Positions 33,686-42,660 of a stretch of 64,000 nt of DNA are shown piece after piece (the stretch's first letter is position 1; each line of letters begins with the position of its first letter). Made by a program: the position numbers and the translations under genes. The notes under the pieces were generated by a model. It was not told where the DNA came from. It did no database searches and worked only from the letters and a program-made list of their open reading frames with translations. The stretch comes from UMGS363 sp051881815 (GTDB taxonomy: Bacteria > Bacillota > Clostridia > Oscillospirales > Ruminococcaceae). The stretch spans positions 124,001 to 188,000 of the forward strand of contig JBJEQP010000075.1 of assembly GCA_051881815.1 (NCBI GenBank). Reading direction: 5' to 3'.

Positions 33686-33806
33686 TTTAATTTTCCTTTC
33701 CACCATATTTTAGACAATATTTTGTTCCGATTTTTCAAAAATATGTATTTTCGTAAAAAACCGGGGCAAGCTATTGTTCAGATATTTCGGGAAAGGTATG
33801 TTAAAA

Positions 33807-35309
33807 ATGAGAAGACCTGATTCAAACTTTTTCAAGAATGTTCCGCTTTCGGCGGATATTGATGAGAATATACGGAATATAGAACGTATAATGAAAAACT
33901 GCTCCGACCTGCTCCTTAACCCGTTTCTGATATCGGGGATAAAATGCAATTTAGTCTGCCTTGAAGGTATGGTATCGACATCAACCATAACAAATCTGAT
34001 ACTGAATCCTTTGACAGAGCTTAAACTGCCTGACGATGCAAGCAGTTCAGATGTCTATGAACATATTGACAAGCGTATGCTCCTCACGACCGACCGAGGG
34101 ATCGTCACGGAATACGGCGATCTTGTTCGGAGACTTATGAGCGGCTTTGCAATACTTCTTGTTGACGGAAATGATAAGGCCTTTGGTCTTGGAGTTCAGG
34201 GCTATGCCGTAAAAGGTATAGACGAGCCGTCCTCCGAGGGAAACATATTCGGTTCGCACGAAGGATTTACCGAAACGGTCAGAACAAATATGTCGCTTGT
34301 CCGCCGCAGGGTAAAATCTCCTTTGCTGAAATTTGAGCTTTTCCCGATAACAAGCTTAAGCAATGTAGATGTTATCGTTTCCTATATGACCGACAGAGTT
34401 CCGAAAAAGCTTGTTGAAGATGTAAAAAAACAGCTCAAAGAAATGAAGCTCGAAACTATTCTATCGGGAGGATACGTCGAACCTTTTCTGAACAACACAC
34501 GACTCTCGCTCTTTTCGGGAGTTTCGGTAACGGAGCGGCCGGATGTTTTCTGTGCAAAGATACTTGAAGGACGAATAGGCGTTATGATAGAGGGAACGCC
34601 GTTCGCACTCATACTGCCTGCACTTTTTATCGAGAATTTCCAGACGCTTGACGATTACACATTTCGTCCTTATTACACTACCTTTATCCGCTGGGTGCGC
34701 TACATTGCGTTCATCGCCTCGGTATTCCTGCCTGCGGTTTATGTCGCGGTCGTGACATTTCACCCCGAGCTTTTCAATCACACGATGCTGATGATACTTG
34801 CCGAAGCAGAAGAGCTTGCCCCACTGCCGCTTATGATCGAAGCGCTGATCGTTCTCATTTTTTATGAAATAATCCGTGAAGCAGGAATACGTCTTCCCAA
34901 AAGCGTAGGCGGTGCTGTTTCCATTGTTGGCGGACTTATCATCGGTGATGCAGCTGTTTCGGCAGGAGTTATTTCAAATCCGCTGCTGCTTGTCTGTGCG
35001 ATCGCCGTCACTTCATCCTTTGTCATTCCTTCACTAAATCAGCCTGTGACTATACTTCGTTTTGCCGCTGTTATCGCAGGAGGCATCGGCGGGCTGTTCG
35101 GCATTGCGCTGATCGCTGCGCTTATGATAGTTAATGTATGCTCGCTCGAAAACGCAGGAACTCCCGTAATGTCCCCTGTTTCTCCGCTTACGCCGAAAGC
35201 AATGCGTGATGTGATGCTTCGCATAGGATTTAAAAAGATGCAGGAGAAAAAAGTCACTCTTGAAGAGCTTAAAGGAGTAAATATGGGCAAGGAGGATATG
35301 AATGACTAA
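33807..35309 (+). CDS. gerKA: Spore germination protein, GerA family (A subunit)
   Basis: The ~500-aa subunit of a nutrient germinant receptor has an N-terminal two-lobed hydrophilic domain and a C-terminal membrane part with about five helices. Its motifs are typical of the family: GTPFALILPALFIENFQTLDDYTFRPYY and PLPLMIEALIVLIFYEIIREAG. The start is probably ATG 33807, about 10 nt after GAAAGG; ATG 33798 and TTG 33774 lie upstream in frame. A weak forespore-type promoter (TGTATT, then CAAGCTA) precedes it. It overlaps gerB by 8 bp. The gene symbol is by family; the exact receptor type is not known. Confidence 0.92.
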   Translation: MRRPDSNFFKNVPLSADIDENIRNIERIMKNCSDLLLNPFLISGIKCNLVCLEGMVSTSTITNLILNPLTELKLPDDASSSDVYEHIDKRMLLTTDRGIVTEYGDLVRRLMSGFAILLVDGNDKAFGLGVQGYAVKGIDEPSSEGNIFGSHEGFTETVRTNMSLVRRRVKSPLLKFELFPITSLSNVDVIVSYMTDRVPKKLVEDVKKQLKEMKLETILSGGYVEPFLNNTRLSLFSGVSVTERPDVFCAKILEGRIGVMIEGTPFALILPALFIENFQTLDDYTFRPYYTTFIRWVRYIAFIASVFLPAVYVAVVTFHPELFNHTMLMILAEAEELAPLPLMIEALIVLIFYEIIREAGIRLPKSVGGAVSIVGGLIIGDAAVSAGVISNPLLLVCAIAVTSSFVIPSLNQPVTILRFAAVIAGGIGGLFGIALIAALMIVNVCSLENAGTPVMSPVSPLTPKAMRDVMLRIGFKKMQEKKVTLEELKGVNMGKEDMND

Positions 35310-36375
35310 AAAAATAAGCAAATGGCAGCTTGTTTTTCTGCTGCTTTTATGTCGGATATTCACGCTGATGACATACGTTCCTGCTTTTTCACACAGCGGA
35401 GGTATCACACTTCGTCTGAAAGCCGGCGTTATCTCCGTTCTGATACAGGCGATACTTGTCATACCGCTTATTCTGCTTGGAAAGCGTTTTCCCGACAGGA
35501 CCGTTACAGAAACGATATATAAAAAAAGCAGTATTGCGGGCTTTATAGCTTCCGTTTTGTACCTGTTATTCTTTATTGCACTCTGTACGGGACAGGTCAT
35601 ACACTATATTGCTTTTCTCGGGGACAACTTTCTCCACGGAAAAGAATTTTATCCGCTTGCGGCACTGCTGATCGTATGCGCATATTGTGCTTACTGCGGA
35701 ACAGAGGGAATTGCACGAAGCAGCGTTGTTATGATGATACCGTTTTTTATAATGATCGTGCTTATGGGCATAGGAGCGCGTGATTCATTCAGCTTTAATA
35801 ATTTCTATTTTGAAAAAGGCACTTCGGGTCTTGCGCAGGCTGTTATGGACGATCTTTCACGGAACGGTGAGATCGTTGCAGCTGCATTCCTTATGAAGAA
35901 TATAAAAAGCGGCTTGAAGTGTGCGCTTTACTGGCTGCTTGCTGCAAAGCTTGTTGTTACATCACTTTTTTTTGCGCTGATAACAGGAGTTTTAGGCGAT
36001 CTTGCCGACAAGCTCGATTACCCGTTTCTTGCGGTCGGTTCTTCTACAGGCTCGGGATTGTTCCGTCAGAACGGTGCGCTGTATCTCATCATCTGGACGA
36101 TATCGGCGGTAATAAGCATTTCGGTGTTTATAAGCATTATTTCGGGCATATCATCGGAGATCTTTCACGGTACAAAGCTGCGCAGTGCTTGTTCGGCGCT
36201 TGCGGTTTTTATCATTTCGGGAGCATTTATTTATTACCAAGCCGACTTTTCATCAATTCGGAACATTCTTTGCGGAGGTTATGCACAGCTTATTCTTCTT
36301 GCGATAATACCGCTTACGGTGATTATATGTGACAAACTCGGAAGCAGGAAAGGAGTGACGGCAAATGAGATATAA
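35302..36375 (+). CDS. gerKB: Spore germination permease, GerB family (B subunit)
   Basis: The 357-aa membrane protein has about ten helices of the APC-type endospore germination permease family; in B. subtilis the B subunit is the likely germinant-binding site. The start ATG 35302 follows AAGGAGG and lies inside the end of the A-subunit gene. It overlaps gerC by 11 bp, so the three proteins are made in a coupled manner. Confidence 0.92.
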   Translation: MTKKISKWQLVFLLLLCRIFTLMTYVPAFSHSGGITLRLKAGVISVLIQAILVIPLILLGKRFPDRTVTETIYKKSSIAGFIASVLYLLFFIALCTGQVIHYIAFLGDNFLHGKEFYPLAALLIVCAYCAYCGTEGIARSSVVMMIPFFIMIVLMGIGARDSFSFNNFYFEKGTSGLAQAVMDDLSRNGEIVAAAFLMKNIKSGLKCALYWLLAAKLVVTSLFFALITGVLGDLADKLDYPFLAVGSSTGSGLFRQNGALYLIIWTISAVISISVFISIISGISSEIFHGTKLRSACSALAVFIISGAFIYYQADFSSIRNILCGGYAQLILLAIIPLTVIICDKLGSRKGVTANEI

Positions 36376-37438
36376 AAAAAGCATTTTTCTCGGAATGATC
36401 GTTTCTGCGGCAATGCTGCTCGGCGGCTGCTTCGGCGGAGTTGAGGTCGGTGACCGTGCGTTCGTGCAGATCATAGGAATTGACAAGCGTGCGGAACGAT
36501 ATACTGTAAGCCTGCAGCTTTTTCAGCCGAGCGGAGATATTTCACCGTCTTCAAGCGGCGAAAACACAGTTTGCATAAGCGGCGAGGGAGTTGACCTTAA
36601 CTCTGCTATATCCTCCTGCGAAATAAAAACGGGGAACAGAATATTTCTCGGACACCTTAAATCCGTTATCCTCGGTGACGGGATAGATTCTCCTGCAGAT
36701 GAGCTGAACACACTTATCGGTCTGCGCTCGGAATTCGGAACTCTGCCTCTTTCCTGCCCTGTTTTTTTCAGCAAAGCACCGATCGAGATAACATCGCTTG
36801 TATCGGAAAAGGGTCTTTACTCGGCAGAACGCCTGACCGATCTTATCGACAGCAATGCAAGCTTCGGCAGAACGTTTTATGCGCCTGTTTCCTATATCCT
36901 TAACGCCGCTCTTCATCCGATGGGCTGTGCTGTTCTGCCGGAGATATATGCTGACGGAAATGACGCAGGATTTGACGGTGCGGCTGTCATAAAAAGCGGC
37001 TTATCCGATATAAAGCTTGATGACGAACAGCTTAAAGGCTTTCTTATGCTTTCAAACAAGTTTCAACACGGCGGCAGGTCGGTTGCAGTAACAAGCGAAA
37101 ACATTTCCGTCGAGATCACCGATTCCAAAAGCTGTATTACCGCCGCAAACAGAAATGGAAAGCTTTTGGTCGAAGCTGAAATAAAGATCAGGCTGAATAT
37201 CCCCGACAGCTGCAAGGACAAACATAAAGCAGCAAATGAAGTCTGCACAACAGTGCGTGACAGCTGCATCTCAGCCTATTCGGCGACAGCCTGGCAGCAC
37301 GGCGCTGATGCTTTCGACATTTATTCAATAGTTAGACGAAGCTGTCCCGAACTTATCGAAGGCGACAGCGAGGACGCTTTCTCCGAACTTCTGAAAAGCA
37401 GCACTCTTTCGGTGAAAGTCAGCGCAGTATCAGCCTGA
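36365..37438 (+). CDS. gerKC: Spore germination lipoprotein, Ger(x)C family (C subunit)
   Basis: The 357-aa protein has a signal peptide with a lipobox (LLGGC, Cys near residue 22), followed by VGDRAFVQIIGIDK, a common Ger(x)C opening (usually W.R.LN...IVLAIGID), and the three-domain GerC layout. It anchors to the outer face of the spore inner membrane and completes the receptor. Its last 20 bp overlap the end of convergent spmB. Confidence 0.9.
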   Translation: MRYKKSIFLGMIVSAAMLLGGCFGGVEVGDRAFVQIIGIDKRAERYTVSLQLFQPSGDISPSSSGENTVCISGEGVDLNSAISSCEIKTGNRIFLGHLKSVILGDGIDSPADELNTLIGLRSEFGTLPLSCPVFFSKAPIEITSLVSEKGLYSAERLTDLIDSNASFGRTFYAPVSYILNAALHPMGCAVLPEIYADGNDAGFDGAAVIKSGLSDIKLDDEQLKGFLMLSNKFQHGGRSVAVTSENISVEITDSKSCITAANRNGKLLVEAEIKIRLNIPDSCKDKHKAANEVCTTVRDSCISAYSATAWQHGADAFDIYSIVRRSCPELIEGDSEDAFSELLKSSTLSVKVSAVSA

Positions 37439-37940
37439 CCGTGAGCGCACTGAAAATAAAGCCTGTCAGATCGGCTGTAAGTGAAGAAACGAGCGAATGA
37501 CGGGTATTTTTCACATTTGTTGCGCCATAATAAACGGCAAGCGTGTAAAAAGTCGTTTCAGTCGAACCTAAAATAACGCTTGCTACCCTGCCTGCAAAGC
37601 TGTCGGGATGAACGCTTTCAAGTATGGATTCATAAACTGCGAGAGCACCGCTGCCCGAAACGGGTCGCATCACCGCAAGCGGAAGACATTCGCTCGGAAA
37701 GCCTAAAAACTCCGTTAATGGTTTCAGCAGAGCTGACAGCATCTCCATTCCGCCCGATGCCTTGAACATTCCGATTGCTGTTATCATTGCGATAAGTGAC
37801 GGGAGAATACCTATCCCGACAGCAAGATTCTCCTTTGCGCCCTCAATAAATTCATCGAAGACATTCACCTTATGAAGCAAGCCGTACAAAACGATCACGG
37901 CAATGAATATCGGTATCAGAAGCTCTGTGAATTCAAGCAT
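37419..37940 (-). CDS. spmB: Spore maturation protein B
   Basis: The 173-aa nucleoside-recognition/Gate-domain membrane protein contains the SpmB motifs RPVSGSGALAVYESI and VILGSTETTFYTLAVYYGA. With SpmA it takes part in dehydration of the spore core in Bacillus and Clostridium. It overlaps spmA by 8 bp and ends inside gerC on the other strand. Confidence 0.95.
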   Translation of the reverse strand: MLEFTELLIPIFIAVIVLYGLLHKVNVFDEFIEGAKENLAVGIGILPSLIAMITAIGMFKASGGMEMLSALLKPLTEFLGFPSECLPLAVMRPVSGSGALAVYESILESVHPDSFAGRVASVILGSTETTFYTLAVYYGATNVKNTRHSLVSSLTADLTGFIFSALTVRLILR

Positions 37941-38550
37941 CGGGCGACTTCCTTTCCGAGATCCTTTTTGCGGTTCTTGTCAAGCCGTCAAGTGTGATCG
38001 CTGAAACAAGCCCGGCAGCAAGTGCGACGGCAGAAGTAATTATCACACACGGAAAGATCTCCATAGGAGCTGCCGAACCGTGCTTTGAACGCAGCGAAGC
38101 CGCTGTTGTCGGAAGAAGAGTTATCGAAGCGGTATTCAGGACCGTGAAAACTATCATATTTCGTGTCGCAGTCCCTCCGGACTTTTCCTCTGTTTCAAGC
38201 GCTTTCATCGCCTCTATCCCAAGCGGAGTTGCAGCGTTTCCGAGCCCGAGCATATTCGCCGTAACATTAAGACATATCGCATGGAAAGCCTTTCCGTTAA
38301 GGTCAAGATCCTTGAAAATAAGCTTTGCAAATGGGCGAAACGCTGCAGCAAGCTTATCGGTAAGATGTGACTTTTCCGCTATCTTCATAAGCCCACCCCA
38401 CATACACATTCCGCCGATGAGATATAGAAAAAGCTCGACCGCTTCAACGCAGGAATTTATAGCTGCATCCGATACCTCGGAGCTCTTTCCGCAGACAATG
38501 CCGCAGATCACGGAAAAAAGTATCATTGCTGCAAATATCACATTCATCAT
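37933..38550 (-). CDS. spmA: Spore maturation protein A
   Basis: The 205-aa Gate-domain membrane protein is the partner of SpmB. Typical motifs are MCMWGGLMKIAEKS, NVTANMLGLGNAATPLGIEAM and FTVLNTASITLLPTTAASLR. The start follows AAAGGGG. It is the first gene of the spmAB unit; its promoter would be in the ~380-bp AT-rich gap to abrB, but I see no clear sporulation promoter. Confidence 0.95.
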   Translation of the reverse strand: MMNVIFAAMILFSVICGIVCGKSSEVSDAAINSCVEAVELFLYLIGGMCMWGGLMKIAEKSHLTDKLAAAFRPFAKLIFKDLDLNGKAFHAICLNVTANMLGLGNAATPLGIEAMKALETEEKSGGTATRNMIVFTVLNTASITLLPTTAASLRSKHGSAAPMEIFPCVIITSAVALAAGLVSAITLDGLTRTAKRISERKSPDA

Positions 38551-38755
38551 ATATATTTCCCCTTTGGTCTTATAATTGCAGGCGGTTTACATAAAAATAC
38601 TTTTTTGTAGGGATTTCCCATCTTCAAAAGAATTTTATTGTCAAAATAAACAATTTTATAAATAATTTTGATGTTTTTAGTATTATTATATATAAATTTG
38701 CCTTTGATTGTCTACCTCGTTTAGTTTATAATAATAAATATTCTATAATTCTTAT

Positions 38756-38784
38756 TTGACAAAAATTAGCATAACGTATATAAT
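38756..38784 (+). promoter_or_regulatory. Consensus promoter of abrB
   Basis: A perfect TTGACA (38756-38761) and TATAAT (38779-38784) are 17 bp apart. They lie 145 bp before the abrB start, leaving a long, AT-rich leader. The remainder of 38551-38928 shows no gene. Confidence 0.8.
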
Positions 38785-38928
38785 TTATTATAATGTTTTA
38801 ACGAATAATATGGAATTCCCGATCAGATAATTTTTTTTTTAATGAATCATTTTATTCTTTGGACTTCCATTAATTTTAAAGCGGTTCATGCTTTTTAAGC
38901 AAAACAAAGAAAGGAAAGATCGTTTACT

Positions 38929-39168
38929 ATGAAAGCAACAGGTATCACCCGTAAGATAGATGAACTCGGAAGGATCGTTCTTCCTATCGAACTTCGCAGA
39001 GGTCTTGAGATCAGCGAAAAGGACGCTCTTGAGATCTATGTTGAAGATGACTGCATTATCCTGAAAAAGTTCAGAAAAAGCTGCCTTTTCTGCGGAAATG
39101 AAGAAAACATCGTTGATTTCAAAGGAAAAAATATATGCAGCGAATGTATCGCACAGCTGAAAAAATGA
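38929..39168 (+). CDS. abrB: AbrB-family transition-state regulator
   Basis: The 79-aa DNA-binding protein has the swapped-hairpin AbrB N-terminal domain (TGITRKIDELGRIVLPIELRR). Its C-terminal part carries two Cys pairs (C52/C55 in CLFCG, C70/C73 in CSEC) that should bind zinc, as in clostridial AbrB homologues. AbrB represses stationary-phase and sporulation genes during growth. The start follows AAGGAAAG. It lies 66 bp upstream of the HD-GYP gene and may be cotranscribed with it. Confidence 0.93.
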   Translation: MKATGITRKIDELGRIVLPIELRRGLEISEKDALEIYVEDDCIILKKFRKSCLFCGNEENIVDFKGKNICSECIAQLKK

Positions 39169-39234
39169 CCCTGTAAATTATTATGACAAGCTCACCGGTT
39201 TTATTACTCGGGTACCGTTCATCATGTTAGAGAG

Positions 39235-40344
39235 GTGTTTGTTCTGATTTTCGTCAACACAAAGGATATCCTGCCCGGTATGTGCCTTGCACGAAGCGTA
39301 AACTTTTATGACATTGCTTCAAAAAAAGCCAACACTATCGAAGCGGGTCATATACTCTCCGATATGGCGATCACCCAGCTTAAAGCTGCCGAGATCAACG
39401 GCATCTATGTCGATACATACAAGAGCAAGATCCAAGTAATTTCCTCCATCAATCAGGAGATCCGTGCTGAAGCGATATCAGGCATCCACCAGCTTGCAGA
39501 TAATTTCATGGACAGTGAGAAAGGCGTTTCCAAAAAAGATGTTGAGGAGATCAGCGAGACCACGCAGAAGCTCATCAACAGCCTTTCTTCAAACAAAGAC
39601 ATACTTGTAAATATTGCCGACATCAAAATGTATGACGACTACACCTTTCATCACAGCTTAAGCGTTGCGATAATGGCAATAGCGATCGGACTTGAACTCG
39701 GCTTCAATAATTTTATGCTCAACGAACTCGGGACGGCAGGACTTATGCACGATATCGGAAAGGTTTCTGTTCCCGTTGAGATCATCACCAAGCCTTCAAG
39801 ACTTACTCCGGAAGAATTTGATATCGTCAAAATGCACCCCGTTTACGCTGCACAGCATCTTAAAGAAAAAAACATCGTCAGCGACAATATCTACAAGGGT
39901 ATTATCCAGCATCACGAAAAAATCGACGGCTCGGGTTATCCTTTCCACCTTAAAGGCAAGGAAATACATCCTTATGCAAGAATCCTTGCAGTTGCCGATG
40001 TCTATGACGCACTCACCTCAAACAGACCGTATCGAGTACCGAATCCGCCGAACGAAGCAATTGAATATATCATGGCAGGAATGGGAACGCAGTTCGATGA
40101 GAATATCCTCCGTGCATTTCTGCGAAAGGTCGCTCCGTTCCCGACAGGTTCTATTGTTAAGCTTTCCAACGGCGAAACAGGCTGCGTTATCAAAAATCAC
40201 CCGAACAATCCGCTTCGTCCTGTTGTGTCGATACTTGATTCTAACAAATGCTATGACCTATCGGATCAACCCGAATTGTTCAATATCGTTATTGTAGGCA
40301 TTGTTGATAATTCGCCCGAAAGCAATCAAATAATAAATATGTAA
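39235..40344 (+). CDS. HD-GYP domain protein (putative cyclic-di-GMP phosphodiesterase)
   Basis: The ~366-aa protein begins with VNTKDILPGMCLARSV, a common N-terminal DUF3391-like opening. It has an HD-GYP domain with HHSLSVAI, the His-Asp pair in GLMHDIGKVSVP, HHEKIDGSGYP (GYP motif) and DVYDALTSNRPYR. It should cleave cyclic-di-GMP to GMP. The start is uncertain: AGAGAGGTG overlaps the GTG at 39235, and the next well-spaced codons are CTG 39244 or ATT 39247. A terminator follows the stop. Confidence 0.9.
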   Translation: MFVLIFVNTKDILPGMCLARSVNFYDIASKKANTIEAGHILSDMAITQLKAAEINGIYVDTYKSKIQVISSINQEIRAEAISGIHQLADNFMDSEKGVSKKDVEEISETTQKLINSLSSNKDILVNIADIKMYDDYTFHHSLSVAIMAIAIGLELGFNNFMLNELGTAGLMHDIGKVSVPVEIITKPSRLTPEEFDIVKMHPVYAAQHLKEKNIVSDNIYKGIIQHHEKIDGSGYPFHLKGKEIHPYARILAVADVYDALTSNRPYRVPNPPNEAIEYIMAGMGTQFDENILRAFLRKVAPFPTGSIVKLSNGETGCVIKNHPNNPLRPVVSILDSNKCYDLSDQPELFNIVIVGIVDNSPESNQIINM

Positions 40345-40405
40345 AAGATCCTTACTCCAAGCTTTTTGATCATTTTAAAAAAGCTTGAAATAAGGATCTT
40401 TTTGG
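40344..40405. terminator. Bidirectional terminator between the HD-GYP and AraC genes
   Basis: An outer stem (AAAGATCCTTA at 40344-40354 with TAAGGATCTTT at 40391-40401) and an inner AAGCTT-containing stem are followed by a T stretch on the plus strand. The genes on both sides converge here. Confidence 0.8.
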
Positions 40406-41191
40406 TCAAAGGATCTTCCTGTACTCTGTTGGTGTCTTGCCGACATTTTCCTTGAACTGACGCATGAAATTGAATTCGTTTGAATAGCCGCAGCGCTCCC
40501 CTATCTCTTTTACGGTAAGATTTGTGGATGAAAGCAAGCGTTTTGCACGGTCAAGCCTTCCTTTGATAACATCGCTCATAACGCTGACTCCGAACAGCCG
40601 CTTGTACAGATGCTGGAATCCCGAACGGCTCATTTCAAGCTCCTCTGCCATCTCATCAACGCTCGGAACACTCTCGGGCATGGTGAATATCCTTGTACGA
40701 AGCTGCGTAAGACGATAGTTTTTCTCCTTGAAGGATTCGCCGCCCGACATTGAGCAAGCCGCTTTGCTTCGGCTCAATTTCAGCAAAAGAAGCTCAATGT
40801 AACATTTCTCTATCTCGCTGTGATGCAATTCTGCCGAATAATGCTCAAACGCAAGAATGTGCATTATCTTTGAAAGCTCCTCTATCTCGCCTGCATACAC
40901 TATCTTATTCATTGGCAGTCCGAGCCTTTCAAGAGTTTCTTTATCTCCCTGCTCAAGATCAAAATACATCCAGTCATCGCAGTAATGCTCCTCTGCCGCC
41001 CTATACATACATGGAGTTTCGGGCGTAAATATCACAAACGAATTTTTCTGTGCAAAGCACGGGATCCCGTTTATAACGAAATTCGACGGCTCTTTTATAA
41101 GAAGCAAAAGATAACATCCGACTCCGTTCGGCCTGTCCATAACAAAATCAGAATCGTGTGAGTAATTATATCCTATTGAACCTATCTTCAT
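40406..41191 (-). CDS. AraC-family transcriptional regulator
   Basis: The 261-aa protein has an N-terminal cupin-like sensor domain (residues ~1-150) and a C-terminal double HTH with VDEMAEELEMSRSGFQHLYKRLFG and the family signature LTVKEIGERCGYSNEFNFMRQFKENVGKTPTEYRK. It lies next to the GH43 and GH27 genes on the same strand and probably controls them in response to a sugar. It has its own promoter at 41246-41274. Confidence 0.92.
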   Translation of the reverse strand: MKIGSIGYNYSHDSDFVMDRPNGVGCYLLLLIKEPSNFVINGIPCFAQKNSFVIFTPETPCMYRAAEEHYCDDWMYFDLEQGDKETLERLGLPMNKIVYAGEIEELSKIMHILAFEHYSAELHHSEIEKCYIELLLLKLSRSKAACSMSGGESFKEKNYRLTQLRTRIFTMPESVPSVDEMAEELEMSRSGFQHLYKRLFGVSVMSDVIKGRLDRAKRLLSSTNLTVKEIGERCGYSNEFNFMRQFKENVGKTPTEYRKIL

Positions 41192-41204
41192 TTTATCACC
41201 GCTA

Positions 41205-41242
41205 TAAAAAAATTGACAGCACAGAACAAAGCCTGTGCTGTC
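41205..41242 (-). terminator. Terminator of GH43, overlapping the araC-type gene leader
   Basis: A perfect 10-bp stem (GACAGCACAG, arms at 41233-41242 and 41215-41224) has an 8-nt loop and a U7 run on the minus strand, ~70 bp past the GH43 stop. The AraC promoter lies just before the first arm, so its transcript would start within this hairpin. Confidence 0.85.
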
Positions 41243-41245
41243 TTA

Positions 41246-41274
41246 ATTATAGCATAAACTGTACTTTTGTGCAA
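41246..41274 (-). promoter_or_regulatory. Promoter of the AraC-family gene
   Basis: On the minus strand, TTGCAC (41269-41274) and TATAAT (41246-41251) are 17 bp apart. The predicted start, near 41239, falls inside the first arm of the GH43 terminator. Confidence 0.65.
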
Positions 41275-41312
41275 GATGAAATTGTGAATTTGATCCAAAG
41301 TTTAATCCATTA

Positions 41313-42656
41313 TCATTTTGTAAACACAAATTCTTTAAGTTCAAACAAACATCTGTCTTTGAAGAATTCTCCTGTCCAGCCGCTGTAATCGGTCGTGACC
41401 TTAAAGAAAACGGAATGTCTTCCCGTGACGTTTTTCACAACAGCAGATATTACATTGGAATCCTTTCCGATGTCGATGCAGCCTATCTCTTCACCGTCCT
41501 CACCGTCGATCAGAACGTGAACTCTGCAGTCGCAGCCGAAACCGTTTATTTTCAAATTAAGCTCCATCGTTTTGCTGTCATTATCTTCGCCGAAATCGAA
41601 ATATTTGTATCCGATGACTGCTCCGTCCGTTATGTTCGTTATTACACGATCAAAAATATTTCTCTCCGTGACAAATGCGCCGCCCTTTAATACGCAGGCA
41701 ATATCCGCAGGAGTTATTCTATACGGCGAAAGCGAATCCTCAAAGCCGAGTGATGTCATTTCGACTGTCGGGATCGTTCCGTCGGGGAGTATCTCTATCT
41801 TTTCAACACAGCCTCGGCGTGACATTATCGTGCCGTTCGTCATACGGTGATAGAAAATATACCACTGACCTTTTATGCAAGCGATAGAACCGTGATCGTT
41901 TCCACCGGGATAATCGACGCCGTTGTCAACGATGTATCCACGATATGTGAACGGTCCGACAGGCGAATCGGATGTTGCATAAGCCAGTCTGCTGCCCTGC
42001 TTCGGTGAATAGATCATATAGTAAGTATTGCCGACCTTTCTCATCGAAGCCGCTTCGTAAAAGAGCGATTCTTCCGAATCAAAACCGTTCTTGTTTGTGA
42101 TTTCGTTCGGGATAAAATGCTCAACGGCATTTGAAACCTCGTACATATTGTCGCTGTTCAGCTCCGCAAGGAACGAGCGCTCAAATCCGCAGTAAATATA
42201 TGCTTTTCCGTCATCATCGACAAACACGGACGGGTCTATGAACCAGCCATTGCAGCATACTTCATCGGAAACGGTATAAACATAGTCGGAAAGAAATTTG
42301 AACGGCCCTTCGGGACGGTCGCTGACGCCAACGCAGCCTTTTCTGTTGATGATGTATGCATAAAGATAGTACTTTCCGTCCTTTTCAACAACATCGGGCG
42401 CAAAAAGCCGCTTATCGGGATGGCTGTCGGGAATATCGGACTTGTGATCCCGTGTATCTTTTACACGGAAAATATCACCGTGACAGGTCCAGTTGTTCGG
42501 ATCGTCAACGGGTGCGCTCCAGCATTTGAGAACATAGTCGCAGAATGTGTCCGAACCTGCAGTATCGTGCGAACCGTAAACATATATCTTGTCACCGAAA
42601 ACTCTCGGCTCACCGTCAGGGATGTATTCCCACAAAGGAAGATATGGATTGGGCAT
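41313..42656 (-). CDS. Glycoside hydrolase family 43 protein with C-terminal carbohydrate-binding-like module
   Basis: The 447-aa protein has no signal peptide, so it is cytosolic. The N-terminal five-bladed propeller shows the GH43 order: YLPLWEYIPDGEPRVFGDKIYVYGSHD (catalytic Asp region), WFIDPSVFVDDDGKAYIY, the acid Glu region SLFYEAASMRKVGNTYYMIY, and GNDHGSIACIKGQWYIFYHR. The C-terminal ~130 residues form a CBM6-like beta-sandwich. Likely arabinofuranosidase or xylosidase action on short oligosaccharides. Its SD (GGAGGT) lies in one arm of an inverted repeat. Confidence 0.92.
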   Translation of the reverse strand: MPNPYLPLWEYIPDGEPRVFGDKIYVYGSHDTAGSDTFCDYVLKCWSAPVDDPNNWTCHGDIFRVKDTRDHKSDIPDSHPDKRLFAPDVVEKDGKYYLYAYIINRKGCVGVSDRPEGPFKFLSDYVYTVSDEVCCNGWFIDPSVFVDDDGKAYIYCGFERSFLAELNSDNMYEVSNAVEHFIPNEITNKNGFDSEESLFYEAASMRKVGNTYYMIYSPKQGSRLAYATSDSPVGPFTYRGYIVDNGVDYPGGNDHGSIACIKGQWYIFYHRMTNGTIMSRRGCVEKIEILPDGTIPTVEMTSLGFEDSLSPYRITPADIACVLKGGAFVTERNIFDRVITNITDGAVIGYKYFDFGEDNDSKTMELNLKINGFGCDCRVHVLIDGEDGEEIGCIDIGKDSNVISAVVKNVTGRHSVFFKVTTDYSGWTGEFFKDRCLFELKEFVFTK

Positions 42657-42660
42657 AATA

